A stretch of 11,816 nucleotides of DNA from Candidatus Stahliibacteriota bacterium (lineage in GTDB: Bacteria; Hydrothermota; Tepidihabitantia; SM23-42). Of the stretch, positions 1-7,566 are shown one piece after another. Location: positions 1-11,816 of the forward strand of contig DAOVBK010000021.1 in NCBI GenBank assembly GCA_030670605.1, written 5' to 3'. Position 1 is the stretch's first letter. Each line of letters opens with the position of its first letter. Made by a program: the position numbers and the translations under genes. The notes under the pieces are model-generated. The model saw only the letters and a list, made by a program, of their open reading frames with translations, was not told where the DNA came from and did no database searches.

Positions 1-2
1 GA

Positions 3-101
3 GCGGTTTACTACGGAAAAGAGACCGGCAGGGACAAGATCGTACCGGCGAGGACAGTGCGTCGGGAGGACAGGACATCAGATTATCAGGATGAAGGATA
101 A
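3..101 (+). CDS. Possible 3' end of an upstream gene (partial, unidentified)
   Basis: The frame starting at base 3 is open from the window edge to a TAA at 99-101. It would encode about 32 residues, rich in charged residues, beginning AVYYGKETGRDKIVPAR. Third codon positions in this frame are mostly G or C, as expected of real coding sequence here, and the composition looks more protein-like than in the other two plus-strand frames. From about base 66 the sequence turns into a degenerate 'atcagg' word repeat, so the stop codon may lie inside repeat-derived sequence. The fragment is too short to assign a family. It could equally be non-coding. Confidence 0.3.
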   Translation, partial: AVYYGKETGRDKIVPARTVRREDRTSDYQDEG

Positions 102-118
102 CCGGGTATCAGAATATC
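73..118. repeat. Degenerate short-word repeat (atcagg / tatcag type)
   Basis: Variants of the word 'tatcagg' recur: 'atcagattatcagg' near the left end and 'tatcagaatatcaggg' at the right end, joined by 'atgaaggataaccggg'. The copies are too diverged for a simple tandem repeat but clearly share a vocabulary. Comparable tracts with other words occur at 186-220 (gcaaa), 227-248 (tatgccat twice), 9669-9696 and 11641-11816. Confidence 0.5.
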
Positions 119-124
119 AGGGCA

Positions 125-153
125 ATCCCGATAGCGCTGACGCGCAACGGGAT
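125..153. repeat. REP-like hairpin, atcccg...cgggat
   Basis: The arm atcccg (125-130) pairs perfectly with cgggat (148-153). Inside it gcgc (134-137) pairs with gcgc (142-145) around a tgac loop, leaving a small internal loop. It shares two end motifs with the hairpin region at 8653-8720: 'aatcccgat' on the left and 'cgggaygctg' on the right. This suggests two members of one dispersed palindromic family. It is not followed by a T-tract, so it is unlikely to be a terminator. Confidence 0.6.
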
Positions 154-158
154 GCTGG

Positions 159-191
159 TTTTTGCTACCAAATCAAAGATTTGGGCAAAAA
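159..191. repeat. Long A/T-rich hairpin next to the REP-like hairpin
   Basis: The outer arm tttttgc (159-165) pairs with gcaaaaa (185-191). The inner arm ccaaatc (168-174) pairs with gatttgg (178-184) around an aaa loop. The result is a perfect 14-pair stem broken only by a two-base bulge (ta, 166-167). It lies six bases after the hairpin at 125-153, so the two may be one composite element. Without a downstream T-run on either strand it does not look like an intrinsic terminator. Confidence 0.6.
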
Positions 192-324
192 TCGCAAAGG
201 CAAGAGATAAAAGGCAAAAGTATACGTATGCCATGAGCTATATGCCATTTGCTGCCGCTCAGTGTATGAGGGTACTCATTCAGTCCACAGCTGTGAGCAC
301 ATACGATGATAAGGACCTAAAGCA

Positions 325-1215
325 ATGATGCACATTGGCATTGCGCTCGGCGGAGGTGGAGCAAAGGGGCTTGCGCACATCGGTGTGCTTGAAGTCCTTG
401 AAGAAAACGGTATCCGACCGCACGTTGTGGCCGGAACTTCAATCGGTTCAATCATCGGTGCCATCTATTGTTTGTACGGGTCGGCACGTGCCATGCGGGA
501 GCGTGCGCGCGAGATGATACATTCAAAGGAGTTCAAGGATTTAGGCCTCGATAAGTTCTATACTGAGTCAGATGAGACCTTTGAACGTTTCCGCAGAGAG
601 GTCTTTGAGAAATTCTACCTCGGGTCTCTGCTTTTCAAAAAATCACACTCCAAGATTGAGACAACACGAAAGCTGTACAAGGATGTGTTTGGTGAGGCAA
701 CATTTGCCGACTGCAAGATTCCGTTTGCCTGCAGTGCACTCGACATACAGTCTGGAGACGAGGTCATCTTCACATCAGGTGCACTCGCTGATGCTGTGTG
801 GGCGAGCTGTGCAATACCCGGTATCTTTCCACCATTCACAGCAGGAAAGCAGGTTCTCGTTGATGGCGGGGTCATTGATAACATACCCGTCGATATTGTA
901 GAGCAACTCGGTGCTGGTATTGTGATTGCGGTCTATCTTGGTCACCGTCCACATTACAAAGGGATTCCTGATACTGGTTTCAGAATAAGCACGCGTGCGC
1001 AGTCGTTCGTGCGATACTTTTTTGACCAGAAAATTCTCGCACGAGCTGATTGTGTTATCGCACCGGCAACGCGCGACTTTCACTGGGCGGATTTTTCATC
1101 TCTCGAAGAGCTCGTTGAAGTCGGGAGACAGGCAACGCAAGAGAATCTGGAAAAAATAAAAGCCGTTACCTCGTTCTGGTTCAGAGCGCGGAAATTCTTG
1201 AGCAAGAAGATCTAA
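325..1215 (+). CDS. Patatin-like phospholipase, RssA type
   Basis: A 296-residue serine lipid acyl hydrolase of the bacterial patatin family, expected to cleave acyl chains from membrane lipids. The glycine-rich oxyanion loop GGGGAKG is at residues 9-15, the nucleophile Ser39 lies in GTSIG (37-41), and the second dyad residue Asp180 is in VDGG (179-182). The family stretch ASCAIPGIFPP spans 160-170. Length is typical of the RssA/YchK subgroup. No signal peptide is seen, so a cytosolic or membrane-associated location is inferred. An 'aagga' ribosome binding site (311-315) lies 9 bases before ATG 325, unlike the SD-less genes that follow. A second in-frame ATG is immediately adjacent (328). The gene converges on the LpxH-like gene with only 23 bases between stops and no obvious terminator. 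The true substrate cannot be read from sequence. Confidence 0.9.
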   Translation: MMHIGIALGGGGAKGLAHIGVLEVLEENGIRPHVVAGTSIGSIIGAIYCLYGSARAMRERAREMIHSKEFKDLGLDKFYTESDETFERFRREVFEKFYLGSLLFKKSHSKIETTRKLYKDVFGEATFADCKIPFACSALDIQSGDEVIFTSGALADAVWASCAIPGIFPPFTAGKQVLVDGGVIDNIPVDIVEQLGAGIVIAVYLGHRPHYKGIPDTGFRISTRAQSFVRYFFDQKILARADCVIAPATRDFHWADFSSLEELVEVGRQATQENLEKIKAVTSFWFRARKFLSKKI

Positions 1216-1238
1216 TTACATGTTTTCCCAGGATAATG

Positions 1239-1943
1239 TCAAATACCTTTCTTGTGGTAGCGCTGCAGAACTACTGTCTCTTTATCTATTGCAGCATACG
1301 TGAAGTGTCCTATCCAATCTCCGAGGTTGATATAGTACTTCCGATTAATGAGCTCGACAAATGCTGGGATATGTGAGTGTGCAAGAATGACGATGTCATT
1401 GTCTCGCAGCTGCGTCCGTGCGTATTTCTCAAGGGACTCAGACACATCGGCACTGAACGGTCTTCTTCTTGATAGTGCTGCTACAGATTGCGCAATCAGA
1501 ATGCCGATATCAGGAGGAAAAATTTGGTACAACGAGCGGTTGATCTTTGATGTCAGCAGACATTCCCATAGCGTCGACCACGCTCTTCTATCGATTTTGT
1601 CGCCATGAGCGACAAGAACACGTTTACCGTGTATGGTGAAGGCAGTGGGTTGTTCGTGAACCGTGAAGCCAACGTTCTTCAGATAATTACCAACCATGAT
1701 TTCGTGATTGCCGAGGAGATAGTGAACGGGTATGCCGTTCTGGATAATATCACATAATGTTGCGAGTGTTTTGAGATAACGCTTCGGTGGAACAGATTTG
1801 TATTCAAACCAGAATTCAAAAAGGTCGCCGACAATGTAGAGCTGCGACATATGCGGTCTCATATCGTGGAGGAACTGACTGAGCATACGTGCACTTCGAT
1901 CACGGTCTCTGCGGATATGCGCATCACTCACAAAAATGTGCAT
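1239..1943 (-). CDS. lpxH: UDP-2,3-diacylglucosamine diphosphatase-like metallophosphatase (LpxH family)
   Basis: A 234-residue calcineurin-like phosphoesterase, close to the usual LpxH length of about 240. Metal-binding motifs appear in order: D7-A-H9, G39-D40-LFEFW, G78-N79-H80-E81, A112-H113-GDK, and A188-H189-S-H191. D7, H9, D40, N79, H113, H189 and H191 match the spacing of the E. coli LpxH metal ligands. LpxH removes UMP from UDP-2,3-diacylglucosamine to give lipid X in lipid A synthesis at the inner face of the inner membrane. E. coli-type LpxH has GNRD where this protein has GNHE, so it may belong to an LpxH2-like or other related branch. The start ATG (1941-1943) has no Shine-Dalgarno and sits 5 bases after a TATAAT box, predicting a leaderless mRNA. 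No other lpx gene is in the window. Confidence 0.8.
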   Translation of the reverse strand: MHIFVSDAHIRRDRDRSARMLSQFLHDMRPHMSQLYIVGDLFEFWFEYKSVPPKRYLKTLATLCDIIQNGIPVHYLLGNHEIMVGNYLKNVGFTVHEQPTAFTIHGKRVLVAHGDKIDRRAWSTLWECLLTSKINRSLYQIFPPDIGILIAQSVAALSRRRPFSADVSESLEKYARTQLRDNDIVILAHSHIPAFVELINRKYYINLGDWIGHFTYAAIDKETVVLQRYHKKGI

Positions 1944-1948
1944 ACAGC

Positions 1949-1977
1949 ATTATATGAAGATGTTACTACTGAGTCAA
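1949..1977 (-). promoter_or_regulatory. Promoter of the LpxH-like gene (leaderless)
   Basis: Read on the minus strand, TTGACT (1977-1972) is followed by a 17-base spacer and TATAAT (1954-1949), a near-perfect sigma-70-type promoter. Only five bases (gctgt) separate the -10 box from the ATG at 1943, so transcription should start at or within a base or two of the start codon. Its -35 box is 8 bases from the -35 box of the divergent promoter. Confidence 0.8.
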
Positions 1978-1985
1978 TAAACAGA

Positions 1986-2014
1986 TTGACATCGCGTTCC
2001 ATCTAATATATAGT
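1986..2014 (+). promoter_or_regulatory. Promoter of the protease-propeller-barrel gene (leaderless)
   Basis: TTGACA (1986-1991) is a perfect -35 consensus, followed by a 17-base spacer and TATAGT (2009-2014). Five bases (catat) then precede ATG 2020, and there is no Shine-Dalgarno sequence. The geometry mirrors the divergent LpxH promoter, so one 76-base spacer carries two back-to-back promoters and could be controlled jointly. Confidence 0.8.
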
Positions 2015-2019
2015 CATAT

Positions 2020-4797
2020 ATGAATACCCTGTCACTCATCAGTTTACTCATTTTCAGTCAGTATTTTGGACAAAACAAGATTCAGTACAAGGATTTTGAT
2101 TTCAGCGTCATCAAGACCGAACACTTCAATATCCATTTTGACCGAGGTGGTGAAGACCTAGCTGCCTTCGCTGAGGGAGTGCTTGAAGATGGTTATGCGA
2201 TGCTCAGTGAGGACCTTGGCATAGAAATCGATTTTACAATACCGGTCATTCTGTACAATTCACCCAATGATTTCGCCCAGACCAATATCACCATGTCGCT
2301 CATTGAAGAAGGTGTCGGAGGTTTCACCGAGATACTGAAGAACCGCATGGTGGTTCCGTATACCGGTGACTATGAGGAATTCCGTCATGTGCTTGTTCAT
2401 GAGCTCACACATGTGTTCCAGTTTGCTGTATTCTTTCCATCCAGAATGGAAGCGATCTTCAGCGGCGACATTCTGTATAGCATACCACTCTGGGTGATGG
2501 AAGGTCACGCTGAGTTCGAGTCGGTCGGGTGGAATCTTGAGGCTGATATCATCATGCGCGACCTCGTGATGAACAACAAAGTAATACCATTGTCGTTCCT
2601 CGGTCGGTATGGTGGCTACATTATTTACAAAGAGGGGCAGGCGTTCTACAACTACCTGGCTGAAAAATATGGTCGGCAGAAGGTTGGTGAGTTTATCCAT
2701 ATGATGAAGGCACAAAGGAATCTTGATGCCGTCATTATGCATATGTTCGGAGTCACCGTTGAACAGTTCGATGAGCAGTGGTTGAAATACTACCAGGCAA
2801 TGTACTGGCCAAAAATCGAGCTCTCAGAGAATTTCGATGAATTTGCACGGGTTGTCTATGATCATGACTACACGGGTACTGCATACAATACGTCAACGGC
2901 GATATCTTCGCATGGAGACAAGATAGCATTTATTAGTGATAAGGAGGGCGACGTTGAGCTGGTTGTGGTCTCGAGTATTGATGGTGCACTCATCAGGCGT
3001 TTGGTCAAGGCGCGTTATTCTGCGGGCTATGAGAATTTGCATCTCTTTCAGGGCGGTGTTTCCTGGTCACCGAATGATAGTTTCGTGACCTTTGCGGCAC
3101 GCGCCTATGGCAATGATGTTTTGTACATTGTCGATGCACAGGGTGGCGCTGTCTATAAGAAATTCATCCTCGGGCTTGACGCGATATATGCTCCACAGTT
3201 CTCACGAGATGGAAAAAAGATTGCTTTCAGTGGACTCAAAGATGGGTACACAGATATTTATGTGCTTGACGTGGCATCCGGAAATTACGAGCAAGTAACC
3301 GATGATATATACACAGACAAACAGCCCAGTTTTTCTGAACATGGTTCGATTGCATTTGTCTCAGACCGTCCTGATAGTAATGAAGGATATCGGTACGGGA
3401 GCTATGCTGTGTTCATTGATGACGGTGCCAGTGTCAGACGCATCATACCACGAACGAGTTATGTCGCATCACCCTTGTATGATCCACAGGGTGGTCTGTT
3501 TTTTATTGCCGACTATGACAGCGCCTATAATCTCTACTGGTATTCCGGGGACAGCGCGACCGTGATGAAGAAGACGAACATACTCACCGGTATCTACTAT
3601 CCATCGATTTCTCGTGATGGCAGCAAAATTGCCTTTACCCACTACCAGAACTACGGATATGATGTGTGCGTGGTGAAAGATCCTGTTTCCAAAATGGAAA
3701 ACGCCGATGCTCTTCAGGAACAGATTAGTGATGCTCATTATTCTGAGATGGCACTGGATGAAGAGAGGATCGAGAACTACAGGACGAAATTCACAATTGA
3801 TTACTTCACGGCATCAGCGTCATACTACTCGTCATTGGGATTTGCAGGACTCGCCCAACTCGGTTTCAGTGATATTCTCGGTAATCACCATTTTCTCGTC
3901 GCCACTGATTTGTATGGCAGTCTCACCGGTTCGGACATTTTCCTCAATTACTGGTATATCAAGAAGAGGATCGACTATGGTGTTATGGCATATCATTATT
4001 TCGACTATTTCCGCGAAGGGTTTGATCTCATTGAATGGCGTTATCTCGGTGTTGCTGCGTTTATACAGTATCCATTTGACCGATTCTTCAGGGTCGAGCT
4101 TGGATGGTTTGCGTACCGGCTCTATGAGTCACGCTGGCTTGGTTACTTCATCCTTCCACCGTGGGCAACGTTGCAGAGGGCGTACACGGGCTACAATATA
4201 TTTTACCCGAGTGCTGCACTGGTATATGATAACGTTAAATGGGGGAATCTTGGACCGCACAGTGGTCGTCGTTCACGGCTGTCAGCATACAGCACGATTT
4301 TCAGTGGACGGGATGTTAGGAGTGTTGTTCTCGATCACCGCCGGTATTTTCGCCTGTCTCCCCGTGCGAATCTATCCGCACGGCTCGTACTTGCAGCGAG
4401 TGTCGGTCGGGATGCTGAACACTGGTCAATAGGTGGACCCGGTTCCTTGCGTGGTTATGATTACTATAGATTCGCCGGCTCAAAAGTAGGTTTTCTCAAT
4501 CTTGAATACCGATTCCCTTTTATTGACCGTCTCAAGATATCCTTCCCGCTACCCATGGAAATCAGGAATGTCCGTGGTGTTCTGTTCAGTGATTTTGGCG
4601 GGGTATATACAGATTCTTTCACTGTATATAATTCAGATGACGGGTTTCAACTTCAGGATCTCAAAATGGGCCTTGGCGGCGGCGTGAGATTCAGCATGTT
4701 CTATATTGTTTTCAATTTCGAGTGGGCGCGAGCTCATGATTTCAAACGCTGGACTGATGACTGGAAATTCTATTTTACGATCGGTCCTGAGTGGTAA
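2020..4797 (+). CDS. Outer-membrane protein joining a gluzincin-type protease domain, a TolB-like propeller and a BamA-like barrel
   Basis: A 925-residue three-part protein. A short hydrophobic N-terminus (residues 4-13) may be a signal peptide. Residues about 20-270 resemble a peptidase MA-type zinc protease: HELTH at 127-131 supplies two zinc-binding His and the catalytic Glu, and the WVMEGHAE segment (158-165) is the likely source of the third ligand. Residues about 290-560 carry TolB/PD40-like blades, with repeats such as FSRDGKKIAFSG and ISRDGSKIAFTH. Residues about 590-925 look like an Omp85/BamA surface-antigen barrel, with the GGPGSLRGY signature (RGY at 811-813) and a terminal Trp as in many outer-membrane proteins. 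I infer that protease and propeller face the periplasm. Whether it inserts, processes or degrades proteins is unknown. The gene appears monocistronic, with its own promoter and a candidate terminator. Domain calls are firm; the joint role is not. Confidence 0.85.
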   Translation: MNTLSLISLLIFSQYFGQNKIQYKDFDFSVIKTEHFNIHFDRGGEDLAAFAEGVLEDGYAMLSEDLGIEIDFTIPVILYNSPNDFAQTNITMSLIEEGVGGFTEILKNRMVVPYTGDYEEFRHVLVHELTHVFQFAVFFPSRMEAIFSGDILYSIPLWVMEGHAEFESVGWNLEADIIMRDLVMNNKVIPLSFLGRYGGYIIYKEGQAFYNYLAEKYGRQKVGEFIHMMKAQRNLDAVIMHMFGVTVEQFDEQWLKYYQAMYWPKIELSENFDEFARVVYDHDYTGTAYNTSTAISSHGDKIAFISDKEGDVELVVVSSIDGALIRRLVKARYSAGYENLHLFQGGVSWSPNDSFVTFAARAYGNDVLYIVDAQGGAVYKKFILGLDAIYAPQFSRDGKKIAFSGLKDGYTDIYVLDVASGNYEQVTDDIYTDKQPSFSEHGSIAFVSDRPDSNEGYRYGSYAVFIDDGASVRRIIPRTSYVASPLYDPQGGLFFIADYDSAYNLYWYSGDSATVMKKTNILTGIYYPSISRDGSKIAFTHYQNYGYDVCVVKDPVSKMENADALQEQISDAHYSEMALDEERIENYRTKFTIDYFTASASYYSSLGFAGLAQLGFSDILGNHHFLVATDLYGSLTGSDIFLNYWYIKKRIDYGVMAYHYFDYFREGFDLIEWRYLGVAAFIQYPFDRFFRVELGWFAYRLYESRWLGYFILPPWATLQRAYTGYNIFYPSAALVYDNVKWGNLGPHSGRRSRLSAYSTIFSGRDVRSVVLDHRRYFRLSPRANLSARLVLAASVGRDAEHWSIGGPGSLRGYDYYRFAGSKVGFLNLEYRFPFIDRLKISFPLPMEIRNVRGVLFSDFGGVYTDSFTVYNSDDGFQLQDLKMGLGGGVRFSMFYIVFNFEWARAHDFKRWTDDWKFYFTIGPEW

Positions 4798-4842
4798 CAT
4801 ATACACCATAGTACTCCCGCTGTAGCGCAAAAAAACCTTGTC

Positions 4843-4871
4843 CATTCGGGCTCGCCCCGGATGTTTATTCT
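4843..4871 (+). terminator. Candidate intrinsic terminator
   Basis: Bases 4843-4850 pair with 4856-4863 (8 pairs including one G-T, loop ctcgc), followed by the T-rich stretch tttattct. It lies about 45 bases after the stop at 4797 and before the next promoter. The T-run is interrupted, so this is a moderate candidate. Confidence 0.4.
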
Positions 4872-4933
4872 CTTGCTTATTACGAGATATCTTAGATTAT
4901 CATGATGCGCGGGTTTCGCCCCATTGAGGACGC

Positions 4934-4961
4934 TTGATTTTCATTATGTCTTTAGTATAAT
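4934..4961 (+). promoter_or_regulatory. Promoter of the repeat-protein/HEAT operon (leaderless, GTG start)
   Basis: TTGATT (4934-4939), a 16-base spacer and TATAAT (4956-4961) are followed by exactly five bases (gctct) and then GTG 4967. The match to the geometry at the other leaderless genes supports the GTG start. An ATG at 4960 overlaps the -10 box and is out of frame. Confidence 0.75.
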
Positions 4962-4966
4962 GCTCT

Positions 4967-6676
4967 GTGCTTATCTTCTTTCTTGTAGTACAATCGTGGC
5001 AAACCTACCTTGATTCCAGCCTTTCCTATATTGGGCTTACACGGAATGATATCGCATTTCGAGATGACTATCTGCCTCGCAGTGCCTACCGCTTTGCGAT
5101 TACTGACGAACTCTTGAACAATCCATTGCACGCTGTGGATTTTGTGCTTTCAGTAGATGAGATGGTCTGGGAACCATCTGAACAGGAGATGTACAGTCGT
5201 CTGATCAGATTGTATAACCTGAAAACTGAAAACAGGAAGCTTGATTTCAAACAGAAACTCCGTCACAGCGACCAACTCGTGACTGAGGCATTTTCCAGAA
5301 CACCAGCAGAACTTGGTCAGGTTTTTGAAGATCTCACACTTTTCTCGCCAGAACTAACCGCGTCTATTGACGAATACAGACAGAGCCTCAATGAATATGA
5401 CTCTCTGACTGTCTGGCTCGAAGCGAACGCCACTGACGTAGAGTATGCAAAACTCTTTTCTGCAGGTGCCCATCTGCTGTCTGCATCCTTGGATTATGCT
5501 GAGTGGTTAGCACATATTGACAGAGAAGCATGTACGATTGATGGTGTTGTGGGCAATGTTGTGTACTATGAAAAATGCGATTTCGGTGAGATCGTTGTCG
5601 GTGATACAGGCGCAAACATCTACACAAAGGATTTTGCAGTCCTCATTGATCTCGGCGGTGATGATGAATACCGGTGTGACAATGAAGGTGGGATTCATGT
5701 TTGGGTCGACAAAGCAGGCAATGACATGTACAAAGGAGGCAACTACTCGATTGCCTGTGGAAGGTTTGGTGTTTCTATTCTCATAGATGAAGCAGGCGAT
5801 GATACCTACTCAGCAGATGCATTCTCACTTGGCTGTGGTGTTTTCGGTGTTGGTGTCCTTATCGACCGTCACGGCGATGATGAGTATCGCGGCAAAACAT
5901 TCACGCAAGGTGCTGCAGGCTTTGGCATTGGTATTCTCAAGGATGAAGAGGGCAACGACCTTTATGGCGCAGCACTATACGCGCAGGGATTTGGCTCTAC
6001 CTACGGCATCGGTATGCTCGGAGACAAGCAGGGAAATGATATGTACTTCATTCTTTCGAAATATATTGATGAAGGACGGTACCTTGATCATCACCTTTCA
6101 ATGTCACAGGGATTTTCCAATGGATTCAGACCTAATTTACCTGGGGGTATCGGCATGATTTCGGAGCGGGCAGGTAATGACTACTATACGGCTGACATCT
6201 ACGCTCAAGGAGCAGCCTACTGGTATGGTATCGGCGCAATCGTCGAAGCAGGGGGTAATGATAATTACCTTGCATACCAATATGCACAGGCATCTGGTGT
6301 GCATATCGCCTTTGGTCTCATTGTTGATAAGCAGGGAAGTGACAATTATGTTGCCAAGGGCGTTTCTCAAGGATGCGGTCATGACCTCGCGCTCGGCTTG
6401 CTGTACGACATCGCTGGTGATGATTCATACGTCGCATATGACTTGAGCCAGGGCGCTGGCAATGCAAACGGTATTGGCATACTCGTTGATGAATCAGGCG
6501 ATGATACCTATTCGGTGAAGAAACCACACAACACGCAAGGGTATGGGAACTTCCGTAAAGAATTTGGTAGTATTGGTGTGCTTCTCGACATCAAAGGCGA
6601 AGATGTGTATCGTACCGGCGCAGATGGCACGTTGTGGACAAGCGGCGAACATGGTATCGGTATAGATTGGGAATGA
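4967..6676 (+). CDS. Exported protein with twelve 26/27-residue G-[ND]-D-x-Y repeats (predicted solenoid)
   Basis: A 569-residue protein I cannot assign to a named family. It starts with GTG; residues 1-8 are strongly hydrophobic, which suggests a minimal signal peptide or anchor. Residues about 12-220 look mainly helical, with many charged residues. From residue 229 to the end a repeat runs: (I/L/V)-L-x-D-x-x-G-(N/D)-D-x-Y, about seven residues, then Q-G-x-G-x3-G-I-G. The repeat Tyr are at 235, 255, 281, 307, 333, 360, 407, 434, 461, 488, 515 and 548, a spacing of 26 or 27 over most of the array, with one 47-residue step at 360-407 (an insertion of about 20) and a first step of 20. The regular Gly, Asp and Tyr suggest a beta-solenoid, perhaps binding calcium through the GDD/GND turns as RTX repeats do; this is inference and the RTX nonapeptide itself is absent. 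The HEAT gene begins one base after the stop. Confidence 0.8.
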   Translation: MLIFFLVVQSWQTYLDSSLSYIGLTRNDIAFRDDYLPRSAYRFAITDELLNNPLHAVDFVLSVDEMVWEPSEQEMYSRLIRLYNLKTENRKLDFKQKLRHSDQLVTEAFSRTPAELGQVFEDLTLFSPELTASIDEYRQSLNEYDSLTVWLEANATDVEYAKLFSAGAHLLSASLDYAEWLAHIDREACTIDGVVGNVVYYEKCDFGEIVVGDTGANIYTKDFAVLIDLGGDDEYRCDNEGGIHVWVDKAGNDMYKGGNYSIACGRFGVSILIDEAGDDTYSADAFSLGCGVFGVGVLIDRHGDDEYRGKTFTQGAAGFGIGILKDEEGNDLYGAALYAQGFGSTYGIGMLGDKQGNDMYFILSKYIDEGRYLDHHLSMSQGFSNGFRPNLPGGIGMISERAGNDYYTADIYAQGAAYWYGIGAIVEAGGNDNYLAYQYAQASGVHIAFGLIVDKQGSDNYVAKGVSQGCGHDLALGLLYDIAGDDSYVAYDLSQGAGNANGIGILVDESGDDTYSVKKPHNTQGYGNFRKEFGSIGVLLDIKGEDVYRTGADGTLWTSGEHGIGIDWE

Positions 6677-6677
6677 T

Positions 6678-7556
6678 ATGATTCTACTTTTTTTTCTTCT
6701 CACACAAAACATTGGTTACGAATACCTGTACTACAGTGCCACAATACTCGAGGTGCAATTCAAAGATGAAAAAGATTCTGCCTTTGCGAAACTCATCGAG
6801 CTCGCGCGGGATTCATTGTATGCAGATACGACAATGAATTTCTTGATATCGAAATTTGACAGCAAGCATGGACGAGAACGTCATGGATTGAAAGACCTTT
6901 TTGTGGAACTCGGTGAGCCGGCAGTCGAATATATTGTTGCGCACATCGATTACCGCGGGAGTGATGAGGAGTCACGGGCGCTCAAACAATCACTTTGGGT
7001 GCTCGGTGAGATTGGGGGAGAAGCATACATTGATGCCGTCGGTGAGTTCACAAATGACAAACTGTGGCAGGTGCGGTCAGGAGCATATACGACGCTCGGT
7101 AAATCTGAATCACCAAAGGCACGTCCGTATGTACTTCACGGCCTCGATGACGCTGACCCGTCAGTGAGGAAATCTGCATTCTATGCGTTGAACGAGATTG
7201 CAACAGACAATGAGATAGATGTTCTCATCCATGGCCTCGGTGATCCGAGCTACGGCGTGCGCTATGCCGCAGTCAAAGGGCTTGTGAATCTCGGAGACGC
7301 TGTTATAGCGCCACTGTTCGAGATATTCGGCAATGATGATTTCACAGACTTTTTTGTAGCTCGAGTGCTGGGAGAGCTTAATTCGCTGGATTTTGACCGG
7401 TCACCGCTGCATACGCATCCCAAAACTGAGGTGCGCTTTGCCTATTATGATGCATGTACGGATACACACCATCTAAAGGAGGCACAGAAGAGCGAGGAAA
7501 ATGAGCGGCTGAAGGCCTATTTGCAACGAAAAATCATGTACTTATCAGATGAATGA
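6678..7556 (+). CDS. HEAT-repeat protein, partner of the preceding solenoid protein
   Basis: A 292-residue protein with a hydrophobic, uncharged N-terminus (residues 1-9) resembling that of its upstream neighbour, suggesting export. Residues about 75-240 contain PBS-lyase/HEAT-type helical pairs, for example LWQVRSGAYTTLG (near 128), DPSVRKSAFYALNEIA (from 160) and GVRYAAVKGLVNLG (from about 193). HEAT repeats form curved scaffolds for protein-protein contacts; no catalytic motif is visible. The ATG lies one base after the TGA of the upstream gene, with no clear Shine-Dalgarno of its own, so it is probably translated by coupling from the same mRNA. The two products may act together at the envelope; this is inferred from the spacing and matching N-termini only. 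Confidence 0.8.
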   Translation: MILLFFLLTQNIGYEYLYYSATILEVQFKDEKDSAFAKLIELARDSLYADTTMNFLISKFDSKHGRERHGLKDLFVELGEPAVEYIVAHIDYRGSDEESRALKQSLWVLGEIGGEAYIDAVGEFTNDKLWQVRSGAYTTLGKSESPKARPYVLHGLDDADPSVRKSAFYALNEIATDNEIDVLIHGLGDPSYGVRYAAVKGLVNLGDAVIAPLFEIFGNDDFTDFFVARVLGELNSLDFDRSPLHTHPKTEVRFAYYDACTDTHHLKEAQKSEENERLKAYLQRKIMYLSDE

Positions 7557-7566
7557 CATTTAAGTC

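Noticed and set aside
159..191. The 14-pair hairpin as an intrinsic terminator
   Set aside because: It is A/T-rich and has no T-run after the stem on either strand; the T-run is part of the stem itself.
1..210. A 69-codon open frame starting at base 1 and ending at TAA 208-210
   Set aside because: It runs straight through both hairpins and the word repeats; its openness is explained by repeat composition. The frame from base 3 looks more coding-like and ends earlier.
3707..4432. A 241-codon plus-strand open frame inside the 925-residue gene
   Set aside because: It overlaps the clearly conserved barrel domain in another frame and shows no recognisable motif.
4960..4966. ATG at 4960 as start of the repeat protein
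   Set aside because: It is out of frame with the protein and overlaps the TATAAT box; GTG 4967 fits the 5-base gap seen at other genes.
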